Source: Planococcus halocryophilus (lineage in GTDB: Bacteria > Bacillota > Bacilli > Bacillales_A > Planococcaceae). From it: a stretch of DNA of 64,000 bases. This document shows positions 47,036 to 56,502 of this stretch, one piece after another; positions within the stretch are counted from its first letter, which is position 1, and each line of letters begins with the position of its first letter. Made by a program: the position numbers and the translations under genes. The DNA is taken from contig NZ_CP016537.2 of assembly GCF_001687585.2 (NCBI RefSeq), forward strand, positions 2,390,001-2,454,000, in the 5' to 3' direction. The notes beneath the pieces were generated by a model. It was given only the letters and a program-made list of their open reading frames with translations, was not told the origin of the DNA and did not search any database.

Positions 47036-49552
47036 TTATGAAGCTGTCCCATGGCAATTTTTATACTTTTTGCCGCTACCGCATGGGCATAGGTCGTTTC
47101 TTCCAACTTCCATTTCCTTACGGGCAGGTGCTTTTTTCTTTTTTGGTGCTGGGCCATCTTCTTTTGGATTGACCGCCTGACCTTTTGCCACTTCTTCACG
47201 TTCAAGGTTGTTGCGAATTTCAGCTTTCATTGAATATTTCGCTACATCTTCTTCAATAGCTTCGACCATTGCTTCAAACATTGCAAAACCTTCGCTTTGG
47301 TATTCACGAAGCGGATCATTTTGTCCGTAAGCTCTTAAATGGATTCCTTGTCGTAATTGATCCATCGCATCAATATGATCAATCCACTTCGTATCAATTG
47401 AACGAAGTAAGACAACTTTTTCAAATTCTCGCATCCGTTCTGGTGTCATTTCCACTTCTTTTTCATCATAGCGCGTAGTCACAGCTTCTTTTATAAACGT
47501 AATAAGCTCTTCTTGTGATTTCCCTTGAAGGTCGGCTTCTGTCAGAGTATTTTCTGGTAGAAGATTTGCTGCAATCAAATCAGAAAGTGTTTTTAAGTGC
47601 CAGTCTTCCTGTTTTTCTTGTGAAGTATGTGCATAAACCATACGTTCAATTGAACTATGGAGCATGTTTTCAACCAATGAACGCATATTGTCGGTATTTA
47701 ACACTTCCATACGCTCTTTGTAAATAATTTCGCGTTGCTGACGAAGAACATCATCATATTGAAGCAAGCGTTTACGAGCATCAAAGTTATTACCTTCTAC
47801 TCGTTTTTGCGCGGATTCAACAGAACGTGTAACCATTTTCGATTGCAATGGTTGTGAATCGTCCATGCCCAATTTACCCATCATAGTGCGCATTGCGTCT
47901 GAACCAAAACGACGCATCAAATCATCTTCAAGAGATAGATAAAATTGTGTAACACCTGGATCTCCTTGACGTCCTGAGCGTCCACGTAGCTGATTATCAA
48001 TCCGTCTCGATTCGTGACGTTCTGTACCAAGAACTGCAAGACCACCTGCTTCAATAACGCCTTCACCTAGTTTAATGTCAGTACCACGTCCGGCCATGTT
48101 AGTCGCAATGGTAACAGCACCTTTTTGACCAGCATTTAAAATAATTTCTGCTTCGTGCGCATGGTTTTTCGCATTCAATACTGAATGTTTAATACCTTTT
48201 TTCGTCAAATATTCTGAAATGATTTCTGAAGTCTCAATCGCAACTGTGCCGACCAGTACTGGTTGACCATTCGCGTGACGAGCCGCAATATCATCTCCGA
48301 CTGCTTTGTATTTTCCAGCAGTCGTCGAATAAATTAAATCGACATGGTCTTCCCGGATAATCGGTTTATTTGTTGGAATCACAATGACAAACATATTGTA
48401 AATATTCCGGAATTCCTCTTCCTCAGTTTTTGCCGTACCGGTCATACCCGATAGTTTATCGTACATACGGAAAAAGTTTTGGAACGTAATTGTTGCCATA
48501 GTCATCGATTCGTTTTGAATTTCTAAGCCTTCTTTAGCTTCAATAGCTTGGTGAAGACCATCAGAATAACGACGACCTTTCATCAAACGTCCAGTAAACT
48601 GATCGACAATGACAACTTCTCCGTCTTGTACAATATAGTCTACGTCTTTGCTCATCGTAACGTATGCCTTTAATGATTGATTGATCGTATGATTTAAACG
48701 AACATGGCTAATATCAAAAAGATTGTCGATGCCGAATGCTTTTTCGACTTTTTCGATGCCTTCTTCTGTTAAGACAACACCTTTGGTCGTTTCATCATAA
48801 GTGTAATCTGTATCTTTTGTCAGCAGACGCGCGAATGCATTTGACTGTTGATACAATTGAGCTGCTTTCGCTGCTTGTCCTGAAATAATGAGTGGCGTAC
48901 GCGCTTCATCGATTAAAATAGAATCGACTTCATCAATTACTGCATAGTTTAATGGACGCTGCACCATATCTTCTTTATACAGCACCATATTATCTCGCAA
49001 ATAATCAAAGCCTAATTCATTATTTGTACTATATGTTACGTCAGCCTGGTATGCTGCTCGCTTTTCCTCTTTCGTCAAACTATTTAAGTTTAATCCAACT
49101 GTTAGGCCAAGCCATTCGTACAGTTGTCCCATTTCTAAAGCATCACGGCTCGCCAAATATTCATTGACCGTTACGACATGAACACCTTTTTTACTGATGG
49201 CATTTAAATATACAGCTAAAGTGGAGGTTAATGTTTTACCTTCCCCTGTTTTCATTTCTGAAATATTTCCTTCATGGAGAGAAACTGCACCCATAATTTG
49301 TACTCGGAATGGATACATGCCAAGAACACGCTTTGCCGCTTCGCGAATTGTTGCAAAAGCTTCAGGTAATAAATCATTTAATGATTCACCTTTAGCTTGT
49401 CTTTCAACAAATTCTTCCGTTTTCGCTTTTAACGCCTCATCTGTTAACGCTGCAAAATCAGCTGCCAAAGCTTCTACTCGATCTGCAGTTTTTTCTAATC
49501 GTTTTAAATCCCGTTTATTCGGGTCAAATACTTTATTTAATACTCCCAACAT
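47036..49552 (-). CDS. secA: SecA, preprotein translocase ATPase
   Basis: The motor that pushes proteins through SecYEG, 838 residues. Walker A is MKTGEGKT (100-107), Walker [21 protein letters not shown], helicase motif GRGTDIKL and [13 protein letters not shown]. The C-terminal zinc-binding tail is [16 protein letters not shown], which also binds SecB-like partners or ribosomes. Its order relative to prfB and hpf is as in B. subtilis. Confidence 0.98.
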   Translation of the reverse strand: MLGVLNKVFDPNKRDLKRLEKTADRVEALAADFAALTDEALKAKTEEFVERQAKGESLNDLLPEAFATIREAAKRVLGMYPFRVQIMGAVSLHEGNISEMKTGEGKTLTSTLAVYLNAISKKGVHVVTVNEYLASRDALEMGQLYEWLGLTVGLNLNSLTKEEKRAAYQADVTYSTNNELGFDYLRDNMVLYKEDMVQRPLNYAVIDEVDSILIDEARTPLIISGQAAKAAQLYQQSNAFARLLTKDTDYTYDETTKGVVLTEEGIEKVEKAFGIDNLFDISHVRLNHTINQSLKAYVTMSKDVDYIVQDGEVVIVDQFTGRLMKGRRYSDGLHQAIEAKEGLEIQNESMTMATITFQNFFRMYDKLSGMTGTAKTEEEEFRNIYNMFVIVIPTNKPIIREDHVDLIYSTTAGKYKAVGDDIAARHANGQPVLVGTVAIETSEIISEYLTKKGIKHSVLNAKNHAHEAEIILNAGQKGAVTIATNMAGRGTDIKLGEGVIEAGGLAVLGTERHESRRIDNQLRGRSGRQGDPGVTQFYLSLEDDLMRRFGSDAMRTMMGKLGMDDSQPLQSKMVTRSVESAQKRVEGNNFDARKRLLQYDDVLRQQREIIYKERMEVLNTDNMRSLVENMLHSSIERMVYAHTSQEKQEDWHLKTLSDLIAANLLPENTLTEADLQGKSQEELITFIKEAVTTRYDEKEVEMTPERMREFEKVVLLRSIDTKWIDHIDAMDQLRQGIHLRAYGQNDPLREYQSEGFAMFEAMVEAIEEDVAKYSMKAEIRNNLEREEVAKGQAVNPKEDGPAPKKKKAPARKEMEVGRNDLCPCGSGKKYKNCHGTAS

Positions 49553-49775
49553 ATCTATACCGCTCCTTGCACAAGTGTCCGCCGGTATTTAGCACACCGG
49601 CTGATCGCTTTAGCTTTTATAGTGTTCTATTTAATAACACACTTAATCCAATTCAAACAGTTCTAAAAAATTCTCACTATTTATTTTAACACTGCGTAGA
49701 AATCGGTGCAAATAATGGAGTAAGGAATAACTTTGAACAGTGGCAGTTTATCCCTTACTTTTAAGCTTCTTAACA

Positions 49776-49826
49776 CAAAGACAAAACGAAAGCCTCTCGA
49801 ATCGAGAGGCTTTCGTTTTGTCTTTG
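49776..49826. terminator. Long perfect hairpin between hpf and secA
   Basis: A 24-bp perfect stem (AAAGCCTCTCG core) with an AAT loop. The arms contain TTTT/AAAA runs, but no long T tract follows. It probably ends hpf transcripts. Confidence 0.8.
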
Positions 49827-49851
49827 AATTGGACTGAATTCAATTCAAATT

Positions 49852-50421
49852 TTATTGTGCAGAAGTTTCGATTAAACCGTAACTTCCATCTTTACGTTTG
49901 TAAACAATATTTGTCTCATTCGATTCTGCATCTGTGAAGACGAAGAATGAATGGCCAAGCATATTCATCTGTAAAACTGCTTCTTCTTCATCCATCGGTT
50001 TTAAGTCGAATTGTTTTGTACGAACGATTGTGAAATCTTCTTCGTCCGAATCATTTTGATGACGCGTGTCATTTTCAGCAACGGCAAACGAAACGCCCAT
50101 CCCATCTCGATCGCGGAATTTACGGTTCACTTTTGTTTTATACTTACGAATTTGACGCTCTAGCTTGCTAACGATTAAATCTATAGCTGCGTACAGATCA
50201 TCGTGTCTTTCCTCTGCACGTAATGTTAAATTTTTCATAGGGATCGTAACTTCTACTTTTGTTTGGGTTTGGCTATTATTGTATGTTTTTAAATTGACCA
50301 TTGCGGTAGCATTTGCACCGTCTGTGAAATATCTCTCAATTTTTTCTATTTTCTTTTCGATATGGTCTCGTATTGCGGGAGTTACCTCAATATTTTCGCC
50401 TCTAATGTTGAATTGCAACAT
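49852..50421 (-). CDS. hpf: Hpf, long-form ribosome hibernation promoting factor
   Basis: It dimerises 70S ribosomes into inactive 100S particles in stationary phase or stress. The N-terminal S30AE domain (1-100: [24 protein letters not shown]) is joined to the C-terminal dimerisation domain (about 130-189: [25 protein letters not shown]). Total 189 residues, matching B. subtilis YvyD. A sigma-B-type promoter lies upstream; yvyD is sigma-B and sigma-H controlled in B. subtilis. Confidence 0.96.
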   Translation of the reverse strand: MLQFNIRGENIEVTPAIRDHIEKKIEKIERYFTDGANATAMVNLKTYNNSQTQTKVEVTIPMKNLTLRAEERHDDLYAAIDLIVSKLERQIRKYKTKVNRKFRDRDGMGVSFAVAENDTRHQNDSDEEDFTIVRTKQFDLKPMDEEEAVLQMNMLGHSFFVFTDAESNETNIVYKRKDGSYGLIETSAQ

Positions 50422-50463
50422 ATTAACTCCTCCTTCTATTGTGCTATCTATACAATTCTATAC

Positions 50464-50489
50464 TTTCCCTCAACTCTCCTTCTTAAAAC
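50464..50489 (-). promoter_or_regulatory. Sigma-B-like promoter of hpf
   Basis: On the minus strand GTTTTA, a 14-bp spacer and GGGAAA, fitting GTTTWW-N13-15-GGGWAW, about 45 bases upstream of the hpf start. Confidence 0.65.
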
Positions 50490-50496
50490 AAAAAAA

Positions 50497-50522
50497 GTTT
50501 TAAAAACATTTTTGAAGGTAAA
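50497..50522 (+). promoter_or_regulatory. Sigma-B-like promoter of the SDR gene
   Basis: GTTTTA, a 14-bp spacer and GGTAAA (one mismatch to GGGWAW), 25 bases upstream of the SDR start and divergent from the hpf promoter. Confidence 0.5.
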
Positions 50523-50547
50523 CTAAGAGAATAAGGAGTTGAGGCAA

Positions 50548-51255
50548 ATGTTCACCAATAAAACCATTATCGTCACAGGTGCATCACACGGCATCGGAAA
50601 AAGTATCGCAACACATTTTGCTACTGAAGGGGCTCGCGTGATCGGATTGGATATTCAAGCAGTTGAATTGAAAGACGTAGAGTATCGTAAATGCGATGTT
50701 GGCAATTTTGATGAAGTTATATCAGTATTCCAGAAAATTCATGAGGAGTACGGCGCTATCCACGCATTGATCAATAATGCTGGCATCTCTAACTTTAAAT
50801 CTATTTGGGAGGTAGACGAGAAAGAATGGGATTCTGTGTTAAATACTAATTTAAAAAGCGTCTTTATTTGTAGTCGCGAAGCAGCCCGGTATATGACGGA
50901 AGACATTCGCTCGATTATCAACATGACTTCGACACGAGCGTTTATGTCAGAACCTAATACAGAAACCTATTCAGCATCAAAAGGCGGTATTTATGCGCTG
51001 ACTCATTCTTTGGCTGCAACTTTTAGTGAACAAGGAATTCGCGTAAACTCAATAGCGCCAGGTTGGATTCATACCGGAGAACCCGAAGATTTACGAGACG
51101 TCGACCACCAACAGCATTGGAGTGGCCGCGTTGGTAATCCCGCTGACGTTGCCCGCGCGTGTTTATTTTTAAGCAACCCTCAAAACTCTTTTATTAGCGG
51201 AGAATGCTTAAACATCGACGGCGGCATGACAAGAAAAATGATTTATGAGCACTAA
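50548..51255 (+). CDS. Short-chain dehydrogenase/reductase
   Basis: A classical SDR of 235 residues. The cofactor motif is TGASHGIGKS near the N-terminus; the structural NNAG motif is LINNAGIS, the catalytic Ser is in INMTSTRAF and YSASK carries Tyr and Lys. The C-terminal SGECLNIDGGMTRK is standard. The Asp after the second strand (GLDIQAVEL) suggests NAD(H) rather than NADPH. Substrate unknown. ATG 50548 has AAGGAG at 9-bp spacing; the frame extension to 50539 is a TTG inside that gap. It may be a general-stress gene. Confidence 0.88.
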   Translation: MFTNKTIIVTGASHGIGKSIATHFATEGARVIGLDIQAVELKDVEYRKCDVGNFDEVISVFQKIHEEYGAIHALINNAGISNFKSIWEVDEKEWDSVLNTNLKSVFICSREAARYMTEDIRSIINMTSTRAFMSEPNTETYSASKGGIYALTHSLAATFSEQGIRVNSIAPGWIHTGEPEDLRDVDHQQHWSGRVGNPADVARACLFLSNPQNSFISGECLNIDGGMTRKMIYEH

Positions 51256-51312
51256 AGAAAAGCAAAAGCAGCCGTTAAGCTCCGACCGGCGTAAAACTCA
51301 GTTAAAAACAAC

Positions 51313-51340
51313 AAAAAACCCGGCCTTGGCCGGGTTTTTT
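51313..51340. terminator. Bidirectional terminator between the SDR and PilZ genes
   Basis: AAAAAACCCGGCC and GGCCGGGTTTTTT form a 13-bp stem with a TT centre. Confidence 0.93.
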
Positions 51341-51686
51341 AATGCAGTTCTACTTCCTTCAATTCTCTTATTTCCGTGGAAATGAGTAATTCCTTTACCG
51401 GATTGCGCTCAAAATCCACGCCGTATAGCCAGCCTTCCTCATACTGCTGTCTCCAAACAATTTTAGCATCTGCAGTAATTGTCTCGTGATTTAAGACAAA
51501 TTTCAACCCTACAATTTCTTCTGTTATTTTTAATTCTTTTTCAGAAAAAAGTTTGGCTCCTTTCGGAGAAATATCGAGTAATAAGCAATAAATCGTTAAA
51601 TTCCCCGTTGAATCTATTAATTTCAACTTGATTTCTGGTGGTGCTCCAAATGTATACCGAAAGCTTTCTGATCGTTTATAAAACAT
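51339..51686 (-). CDS. PilZ domain protein, possible c-di-GMP receptor
   Basis: A single-domain protein of 115 residues. A basic N-terminal YKRSESFRYTF gives the RxxxR-like element, and LLDISPKGAKL gives the (D/N)xSxxG motif; together these normally bind cyclic di-GMP. The C-terminal strand region includes AKIVWRQQYEEGWLYGVDF. Start is ATG 51686; the upstream GTG 51695 is part of its own AGGAGTG site. It follows comFC by 38 bases on the same strand. Confidence 0.85.
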   Translation of the reverse strand: MFYKRSESFRYTFGAPPEIKLKLIDSTGNLTIYCLLLDISPKGAKLFSEKELKITEEIVGLKFVLNHETITADAKIVWRQQYEEGWLYGVDFERNPVKELLISTEIRELKEVELH

Positions 51687-51724
51687 GTTGACCACTCCTA
51701 ATCTCTTCTATTGTAGGTTAATCA

Positions 51725-52381
51725 TTAGGCACGGATAAGCGTTACAACTTTAATTTCTTTAGCACCTTTTCCTTTTAAAACTTTAGCAGCTAAACGAAGT
51801 GTTGAGCCAGTTGTATACAAATCATCAAATAATAACACTTTTTCCGGTACAGGTTTTCCATTCCACCAAAAGACATCTTGTAACGCAGTTCTTTCAGCTT
51901 TTGACTTCCCGCCTAACCCTACCTCGTTTTTCCCAAGAAGATGTGTATAAGTAATTCCAGCAGCATCAAGTAAGCGATCAACTTGAGAAAAAGTTCGTTG
52001 TCTTAGCTTTTCTTCATTCATCGGGATGGGGACAATCACTGATTTCCGCCCTCGTAATTCTTCTTTTAACTCTTTCGCAAATACTTCTGAAAGTATGACA
52101 TCCTGTAAAAATTTATAACGATGCAAGTATTCTTTCATAGCAGGGTTATAGCGATATAAACTTTTTCCAGAATCAATCAGCCCCGCGTATTCTGTTTTTT
52201 CCCATTGACAACAATCGAAACATTCTCCGTCTCCTAGTGCGCTACAAATCGGACATCCTGTCTCTATCCGTTCAAACTCGGTTTGACACCTTAAACAAAC
52301 TACTTCTTCTCGTACGTTAAAAAAGATACTTCTCCATGTTACTTGAAGTGGCATACCTCGATCACATAAATAACAGTTCAT
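51725..52381 (-). CDS. comFC: ComFC, competence phosphoribosyltransferase-like protein
   Basis: A ComF/GntX family protein of 218 residues needed for transformation. The N-terminal zinc-finger cysteines are MNCYLCDRG, CLRCQ, CPICSALGDGECFDCC. The PRT signature is VLLFDDLYTTGSTLR (about 180-194). The loop VPIPMNEEKLRQRTFSQ is typical. It starts one base after the comFA stop as restored (TAAGATG), so translation was coupled to comFA. Confidence 0.93.
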   Translation of the reverse strand: MNCYLCDRGMPLQVTWRSIFFNVREEVVCLRCQTEFERIETGCPICSALGDGECFDCCQWEKTEYAGLIDSGKSLYRYNPAMKEYLHRYKFLQDVILSEVFAKELKEELRGRKSVIVPIPMNEEKLRQRTFSQVDRLLDAAGITYTHLLGKNEVGLGGKSKAERTALQDVFWWNGKPVPEKVLLFDDLYTTGSTLRLAAKVLKGKGAKEIKVVTLIRA

Positions 52382-52382
52382 C

Positions 52383-53704
52383 TTACAGTCCTCCGTTATA
52401 GGAAATAATCATTTTTTTAGCTTTGTCCATCTGCCGAGTTATCCCATCATGAAAAAAGATGATTTCACCATTTGGATATTCACTAGACCTGCCAACACGT
52501 CCTGAAATTTGGATCAGAGCAGCTGCGTCAAAATGGATTCGCCCGCACCAATTACTGCAACTTGCACGTTTGGTATCGTAATACCACGTTCTAAAATTGT
52601 CGATGTTAACAAACCTGGAATTTTTCTTTGACGAAGTTTCATGACTTTTTCTTTTCTATCTGCATCTTGTGAATGGACTGCTTCGAGAGCTGGATATTTT
52701 CCTTTAAGTATATCAATTGCTTGTTCGATCAAATCAATCGATGGAAAAAATAAAAGGAATGGTTCATTTTCAGCTATTTTCTCATCTATCCAAGCGGTTA
52801 ATTTTTTGGGGAGTTGTCCTTTCGCAAATGCCTTATCATATCTCCATAAAGACTGGAATTTTGGAATCGGTAATGGATATCCGTGAAACCGCTTAAATAT
52901 TTTAGACACATGTGCTACTTGTTTTAATAACTCAGTTGAAGGTGTCGCTGAGACATAAACAATTGGTGCTTCTTTTTTCTTCGCTTTGACTACAGCTCTT
53001 TTTAACGCCATATCATATGAATATGGAAACGCATCTGCTTCATCTACAATCATGACATCAAAAGCATTTTCAAAACGATACAATTGATGCGTCGTCGCAA
53101 TTACTAGCTGTGCAAATCCATTCTCTTCGGGCGCATTTCCATACAAACTGTGGATTATTGTATTTGGAAACGCCGCCCGTAGCCTTGGAGTTAGCTCTAA
53201 TACTACGTCTGTTCGAGGAGCAGCCAGACAAACGCGCATCCCTTTCTTTAATGCTTCAAAGATAGGAGAAAATAATAATTCCGTTTTACCAGCTCCACAT
53301 ACTGCATAAATAAGATGATCATTTTTTTGCGAAACGCTTTTTTGGACTTCTTGTGAGGCTCGTTGTTGTAGGGGAGTTAAGTTGCCAGTCCAATTAAATG
53401 AATGGCTTTGAAGAGTTTGTGGTGTGGGAAGCGCCCATGTAATTAATTCTGTACAAGAACTGATGCGCCCCATCTTGATACAATGCCGACAGTAATAACA
53501 CATTTTCTGACACGTATCACAGTAAAAAGGAATTATTTTTCCAGGTGATTTTTCAAGACATCTTGTACATTGTTTACCGTCTACTATTCCGAGACGAACC
53601 GTAATCGATCCATTTGATATTGCCTGATTTACTTGTTCGTTCGAAAATGGGATGAAATGTCTGAGCCATATTCTGCCCGCTAAAAACTCTTCTAATTGCG
53701 TCAT
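52383..53704 (-). pseudogene. comFA: comFA, DNA-uptake helicase ComFA; frameshifted near its 3' end
   Basis: ComFA is a cytosolic DEAD-box ATPase driving DNA import in competence. The N-terminal zinc motif (CTRCLEK, CDTCQK, CYYCRHC) and Walker A (AVCGAGKTEL), DEAD-type DEAD motif (VDEADAF) and SATP motif are intact. After VAVIGAGESI the frame stops at 52514. One base more in the A run at 52530-52533 restores the family end: FDAAALIQISGRVGRSS, then EIIFFHDGITRQM to a stop at 52383. So one base is missing here. Without it, motif VI (QISGRVGR) is lost. This is a real mutation or a sequencing error. comFC follows at once. Confidence 0.92.
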
Positions 53705-53728
53705 TTGTAACCACCTTTCGATTGAGAA

Positions 53729-53746
53729 AAAGCCTCAGCAGGTTTT
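53729..53746 (-). terminator. Weak terminator between degV and comFA
   Basis: AAAACCT and AGGCTTT pair (one wobble) around a GCTG loop, then TTTTTC on the minus strand. Confidence 0.5.
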
Positions 53747-54578
53747 ATTTTTCTACCCAACCAAGACCCATTGCTCCTTCTCCTAAATGCGTACCAATAA
53801 CTGGTCCAAAACTAGAAATTTCAAAATTCACTAGTGGGCAAATCATTTCTAATTCTTTTTGCCACTGTTTTGCTTCTTCTAGCCGATTTGCGTGAATAAT
53901 CGTGGCTTTTAGCTTTTTGTCACCTTTACTTGCATCTTTTAATAAGTCTACAATGCGATTCATTGCTTTTTTGCGCGTCCGAATTTTTTCAAACGGCACA
54001 ATGACTTTGTTTTCAAAGTGCAAGATTGGTTTGATTTGCAACATGCCCCCGACTAAAGCTTGTGCACTAGACAATCGTCCTCCACGTTGCAAGTGTTTTA
54101 AATCTTCAACCATGAAATAAGCACGCAATGTTTTTTTCATTTCGTGTAGTTCAGCTAAAATTGCTTGAGCACCTGCTCCATCTCTGGCCATCTCGGCGGC
54201 TTTCACTGCATAAAATCCTTGCAATGCACAAGTAAGCTCCGAATCAAACGAATAAACTTTTATGCCATCAACCATTTCAGCTGCCTGCATGGAGCCTGCA
54301 TAAGTTCCACTAATGCCGCTCGATAAGTGAATCGAAACGATTTCATCATAATGAGCTGAAAGCTGATCGTACAATTCCACGAACTCTCCTATAGGTGGCT
54401 GTGAAGTTTTCGGGAATTCCTCTTTCGCTTTTTGATAAAAATCTTCTGCAGTCAATTCCGCTTCTTTAAAAGACGTATTTCCAAAAGTGACTTCTAACGA
54501 AACCGTATGAATATCGAGCCTTTCCAACGTTTCGGTCGGTAAATAAGACGTGCTATCTGTTACAATTGCTGTTTTCAT
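53745..54578 (-). CDS. degV: DegV family protein (fatty-acid-binding, FakB-like)
   Basis: A protein of 277 residues from ATG 54578 (GGAGGCTGATTTATT upstream; the longer frame has no site). It has IVTDSTSYLP, SSGISGTYAGS, EDLKHLQRGGRLSSAQALVGGMLQIKPIL and GPVIGTHLGEGAMGL, all family features for binding fatty acids for phosphorylation by FakA. The gene neighbours comFA, as B. subtilis degV does. It differs from the DegV protein at 23.9 kb. Confidence 0.93.
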   Translation of the reverse strand: MKTAIVTDSTSYLPTETLERLDIHTVSLEVTFGNTSFKEAELTAEDFYQKAKEEFPKTSQPPIGEFVELYDQLSAHYDEIVSIHLSSGISGTYAGSMQAAEMVDGIKVYSFDSELTCALQGFYAVKAAEMARDGAGAQAILAELHEMKKTLRAYFMVEDLKHLQRGGRLSSAQALVGGMLQIKPILHFENKVIVPFEKIRTRKKAMNRIVDLLKDASKGDKKLKATIIHANRLEEAKQWQKELEMICPLVNFEISSFGPVIGTHLGEGAMGLGWVEK

Positions 54579-54651
54579 CAATAAATCAGCCTCCTCTGCT
54601 AGTTTATCAAAATTTGACATAGAAAAGACATAAATAAAAAGACTAAACAAA

Positions 54652-54678
54652 AAAATTCCCGCAATGTGCGAGAATTTT
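54652..54678 (-). terminator. Terminator of the lipoprotein gene
   Basis: AAAATTCTCGCA and TGCGGGAATTTT form a 12-bp stem with one wobble, then a T run on the minus strand. Confidence 0.88.
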
Positions 54679-54680
54679 AA

Positions 54681-55268
54681 TTATTGGTTGCCCACTAGAT
54701 GAACCCCGCTTACTTTCCATTCGTCGTTTTCTTTTTTGAAAATGACTACTTGACGAGCTGTTTGCTCGACAGCATCATTAGAATTTGCAGCTTTCATCTT
54801 TACATTAAGGGAAGCAAAAACTTCTGCACGATTTTCTTCGTATTTTACAATGGTCTCATCGCTTGTTTCATATACGCTATCATAAGCTTCAAAAGCTTGA
54901 ACTAAAGCGGCTTTATCTTCCTCCCGATCAAATCCTTCGGGGTCTTGCGCAATGGTATTCATATATCGATCAATGTCTTCAGAATTAAATGCTTCTATAT
55001 ATTCTTTATAAGCAGCCAATAATTGACTCGCCGGTTCTTCAGGTACATCCGCTGCTATAATAGTGCCTTGGTCATCTACTGTAAAACCAACATCTTCTGT
55101 CTTTTCTTTCGTTTCTTCCTTTTCTTCAATCCCGTGGTTGACCGCATTGTTTTCGCTAGTTGCATTACCATCTTCGACCGTGTTTTCATTGATTGAAGGT
55201 TCTTCGGAACTTGAACAGGCAGCTAGTGTCAAAATAAGGCTTGCCGCTATAATCATTTTTTTCATCAT
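54681..55268 (-). CDS. Putative lipoprotein with an NTF2-like domain
   Basis: A lipoprotein of 195 residues: lipobox LTLAAC (Cys18), then a very acidic Asn/Glu-rich linker of about 70 residues, then a folded domain (about 80-195) with AYKEYIEAFNSEDIDRYMNTI, KYEENRAEVFASLNVKM and TARQVVIFKKENDEWKVSGVH. This pattern is like SnoaL/NTF2-like lipoproteins. No catalytic residues are evident and no function is assigned. GGAGG precedes two adjacent ATGs. Confidence 0.75.
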   Translation of the reverse strand: MMKKMIIAASLILTLAACSSSEEPSINENTVEDGNATSENNAVNHGIEEKEETKEKTEDVGFTVDDQGTIIAADVPEEPASQLLAAYKEYIEAFNSEDIDRYMNTIAQDPEGFDREEDKAALVQAFEAYDSVYETSDETIVKYEENRAEVFASLNVKMKAANSNDAVEQTARQVVIFKKENDEWKVSGVHLVGNQ

Positions 55269-55398
55269 GCATTCCTCCTGCGCTTCATTTTGCCATAGGG
55301 AGATAGTGAATACAATGAAGAAACTGTGTCATCTGTCAAAACAGAATTTTTTTCTATTTTACGATACACTAGTATGTACATAAAAAGGAGGGACTCAA

Positions 55399-56007
55399 AT
55401 GGAAAAAAGAGATGCTCGACAAATTCTAGAACAAAAAATGAAAGAAACGCGTCCCCAATGGAGTCGAAAAAAATCTGCTCAACCAAAAAAATATAAATCA
55501 AGTATGCAAAAAGTAGAAAATTACGTAGTATTAGATTTTGAAACTACTGGCTTACGTGCAGGAAATGATAAAATCATTCAAATTGGTGCCGTTAAATACA
55601 TCAATCACGAGCGCAAAGAAACTATGTATTTAATGGTAAATCCCCAATGTTCTATATCTAGCACAATTACACGAATTACTGGAATCACCAACAAAGATGT
55701 AGAAAATGCACCAGTCATTGAAGAAATCGCCCATGAACTCGTTGCATTTATTGGCGGTATGCCTATCATTGCACATAACGCACCTTTTGATATGGGCTTT
55801 CTTTATGCACTTGAAGACATCACACCGATTCCCGAATACACAGTAATTGACACAGTTCGTCTAGCAAGAAGAGCGATCACACAAACACCTAATCACAAAT
55901 TAACTACCTTAACCGCTTTTTTAAAGCTCGAACACGACGCCCACGATGCACTTGGCGATTGCCTAGCAACAGCAGCCATCTACCAATACTGCTACGACAA
56001 GTTATAA
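55399..56007 (+). CDS. DEDDh 3'-5' exonuclease (DnaQ/epsilon-like)
   Basis: An exonuclease of 202 residues. After a basic N-terminal stretch, Exo I is VVLDFETTGL (about 43-52), Exo II is IAHNAPFDMGFL and Exo III is HDAHDALGDCLATA with the active His and Asp. It resembles the proofreading subunit but stands alone, like several Firmicute exonucleases used in repair or RNA turnover. AAGGAGG precedes ATG 55399. No polymerase gene lies next to it. Confidence 0.9.
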   Translation: MEKRDARQILEQKMKETRPQWSRKKSAQPKKYKSSMQKVENYVVLDFETTGLRAGNDKIIQIGAVKYINHERKETMYLMVNPQCSISSTITRITGITNKDVENAPVIEEIAHELVAFIGGMPIIAHNAPFDMGFLYALEDITPIPEYTVIDTVRLARRAITQTPNHKLTTLTAFLKLEHDAHDALGDCLATAAIYQYCYDKL

Positions 56008-56019
56008 GAAAAGCGAAGG

Positions 56020-56042
56020 TGCATAATAGCAGCTTCCTCTTT
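56020..56042 (+). repeat. Left copy of a 23-bp direct repeat (half of a terminator)
   Basis: Identical to 56475-56497, which is the right-hand part of the degU terminator (loop ATAATA plus arm GCAGCTTCCTCTTT). Here only this part is present, so it cannot fold the full hairpin. The two copies are 455 bp apart and flank the structured repeats. Confidence 0.9.
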
Positions 56043-56087
56043 CAGACTGTAGAAAAAGTCTCATTAAAGTGAATAGCGGTGTATTAC

Positions 56088-56211
56088 TTCCAAGCGTGCT
56101 AACCACTTCGCTTTCCGTGGGCTCAGCTTCAGTCTCCTCGTCACTAACGTTCCTGCGGGGCCTTCAGCTCTCGCTGTCCCACAGGAGTCTTCGTGGCCAG
56201 CCCGCTTGGAA
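56088..56211 (+). repeat. GC-rich structured repeat, copy A
   Basis: A 124-bp unit bounded by a 9-bp perfect inverted repeat TTCCAAGCG/CGCTTGGAA. It carries the ordered blocks GCTTTCCG (56110), TCCTCGTC (56135), TCCTGCGGGG (56151) and CAGGAGTC (56182). These recur, inverted and at matching spacing, in copy B. It is much richer in GC than its surroundings. I recall similar repeats in intergenic regions of Bacillales. No ORF. Confidence 0.8.
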
Positions 56212-56294
56212 TATTCTTGCTTATATTAAGTGAGTTATCTTAGTCTACTTTCTACCAATAAAAACGTTACGAAGTCTTTTAACTAGTCACTCAA

Positions 56295-56418
56295 GGATCT
56301 GGAGCATCAGACGGCGACTCCTGCGGAAGAACGGAGTGATGAGACCCCGCAGGAGCTTGCGACGAGGAGGCTCAGCACTTCGTCCGCGGAAAGCGTCCGT
56401 TTGTTGCGGAGGATCCCA
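56295..56418 (-). repeat. GC-rich structured repeat, copy B (inverted)
   Basis: Inverted relative of copy A. On the minus strand the blocks GCTTTCCG (56394), TCCTCGTC (56368), TCCTGCGGGG (56354) and CAGGAGTC (56323) are in the same order at spacings equal within 1-2 bases. Its own core stem is perfect: CTCCTGCGG (56318-56326) with CCGCAGGAG (56347-56355). The pair could also fold on each other across about 85 bp. Confidence 0.8.
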
Positions 56419-56462
56419 TATAAATACGAAACAATGAATTACTATTCTTTTGTCTACAAGCT

Positions 56463-56498
56463 AAAAGAGGAAGCTGCATAATAGCAGCTTCCTCTTTT
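56463..56498 (-). terminator. Terminator of degSU
   Basis: AAAAGAGGAAGCTGC and GCAGCTTCCTCTTTT form a 15-bp perfect stem with a 6-nt loop, 5 bases past the degU stop. Confidence 0.92.
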
Positions 56499-56502
56499 TT
56501 CA

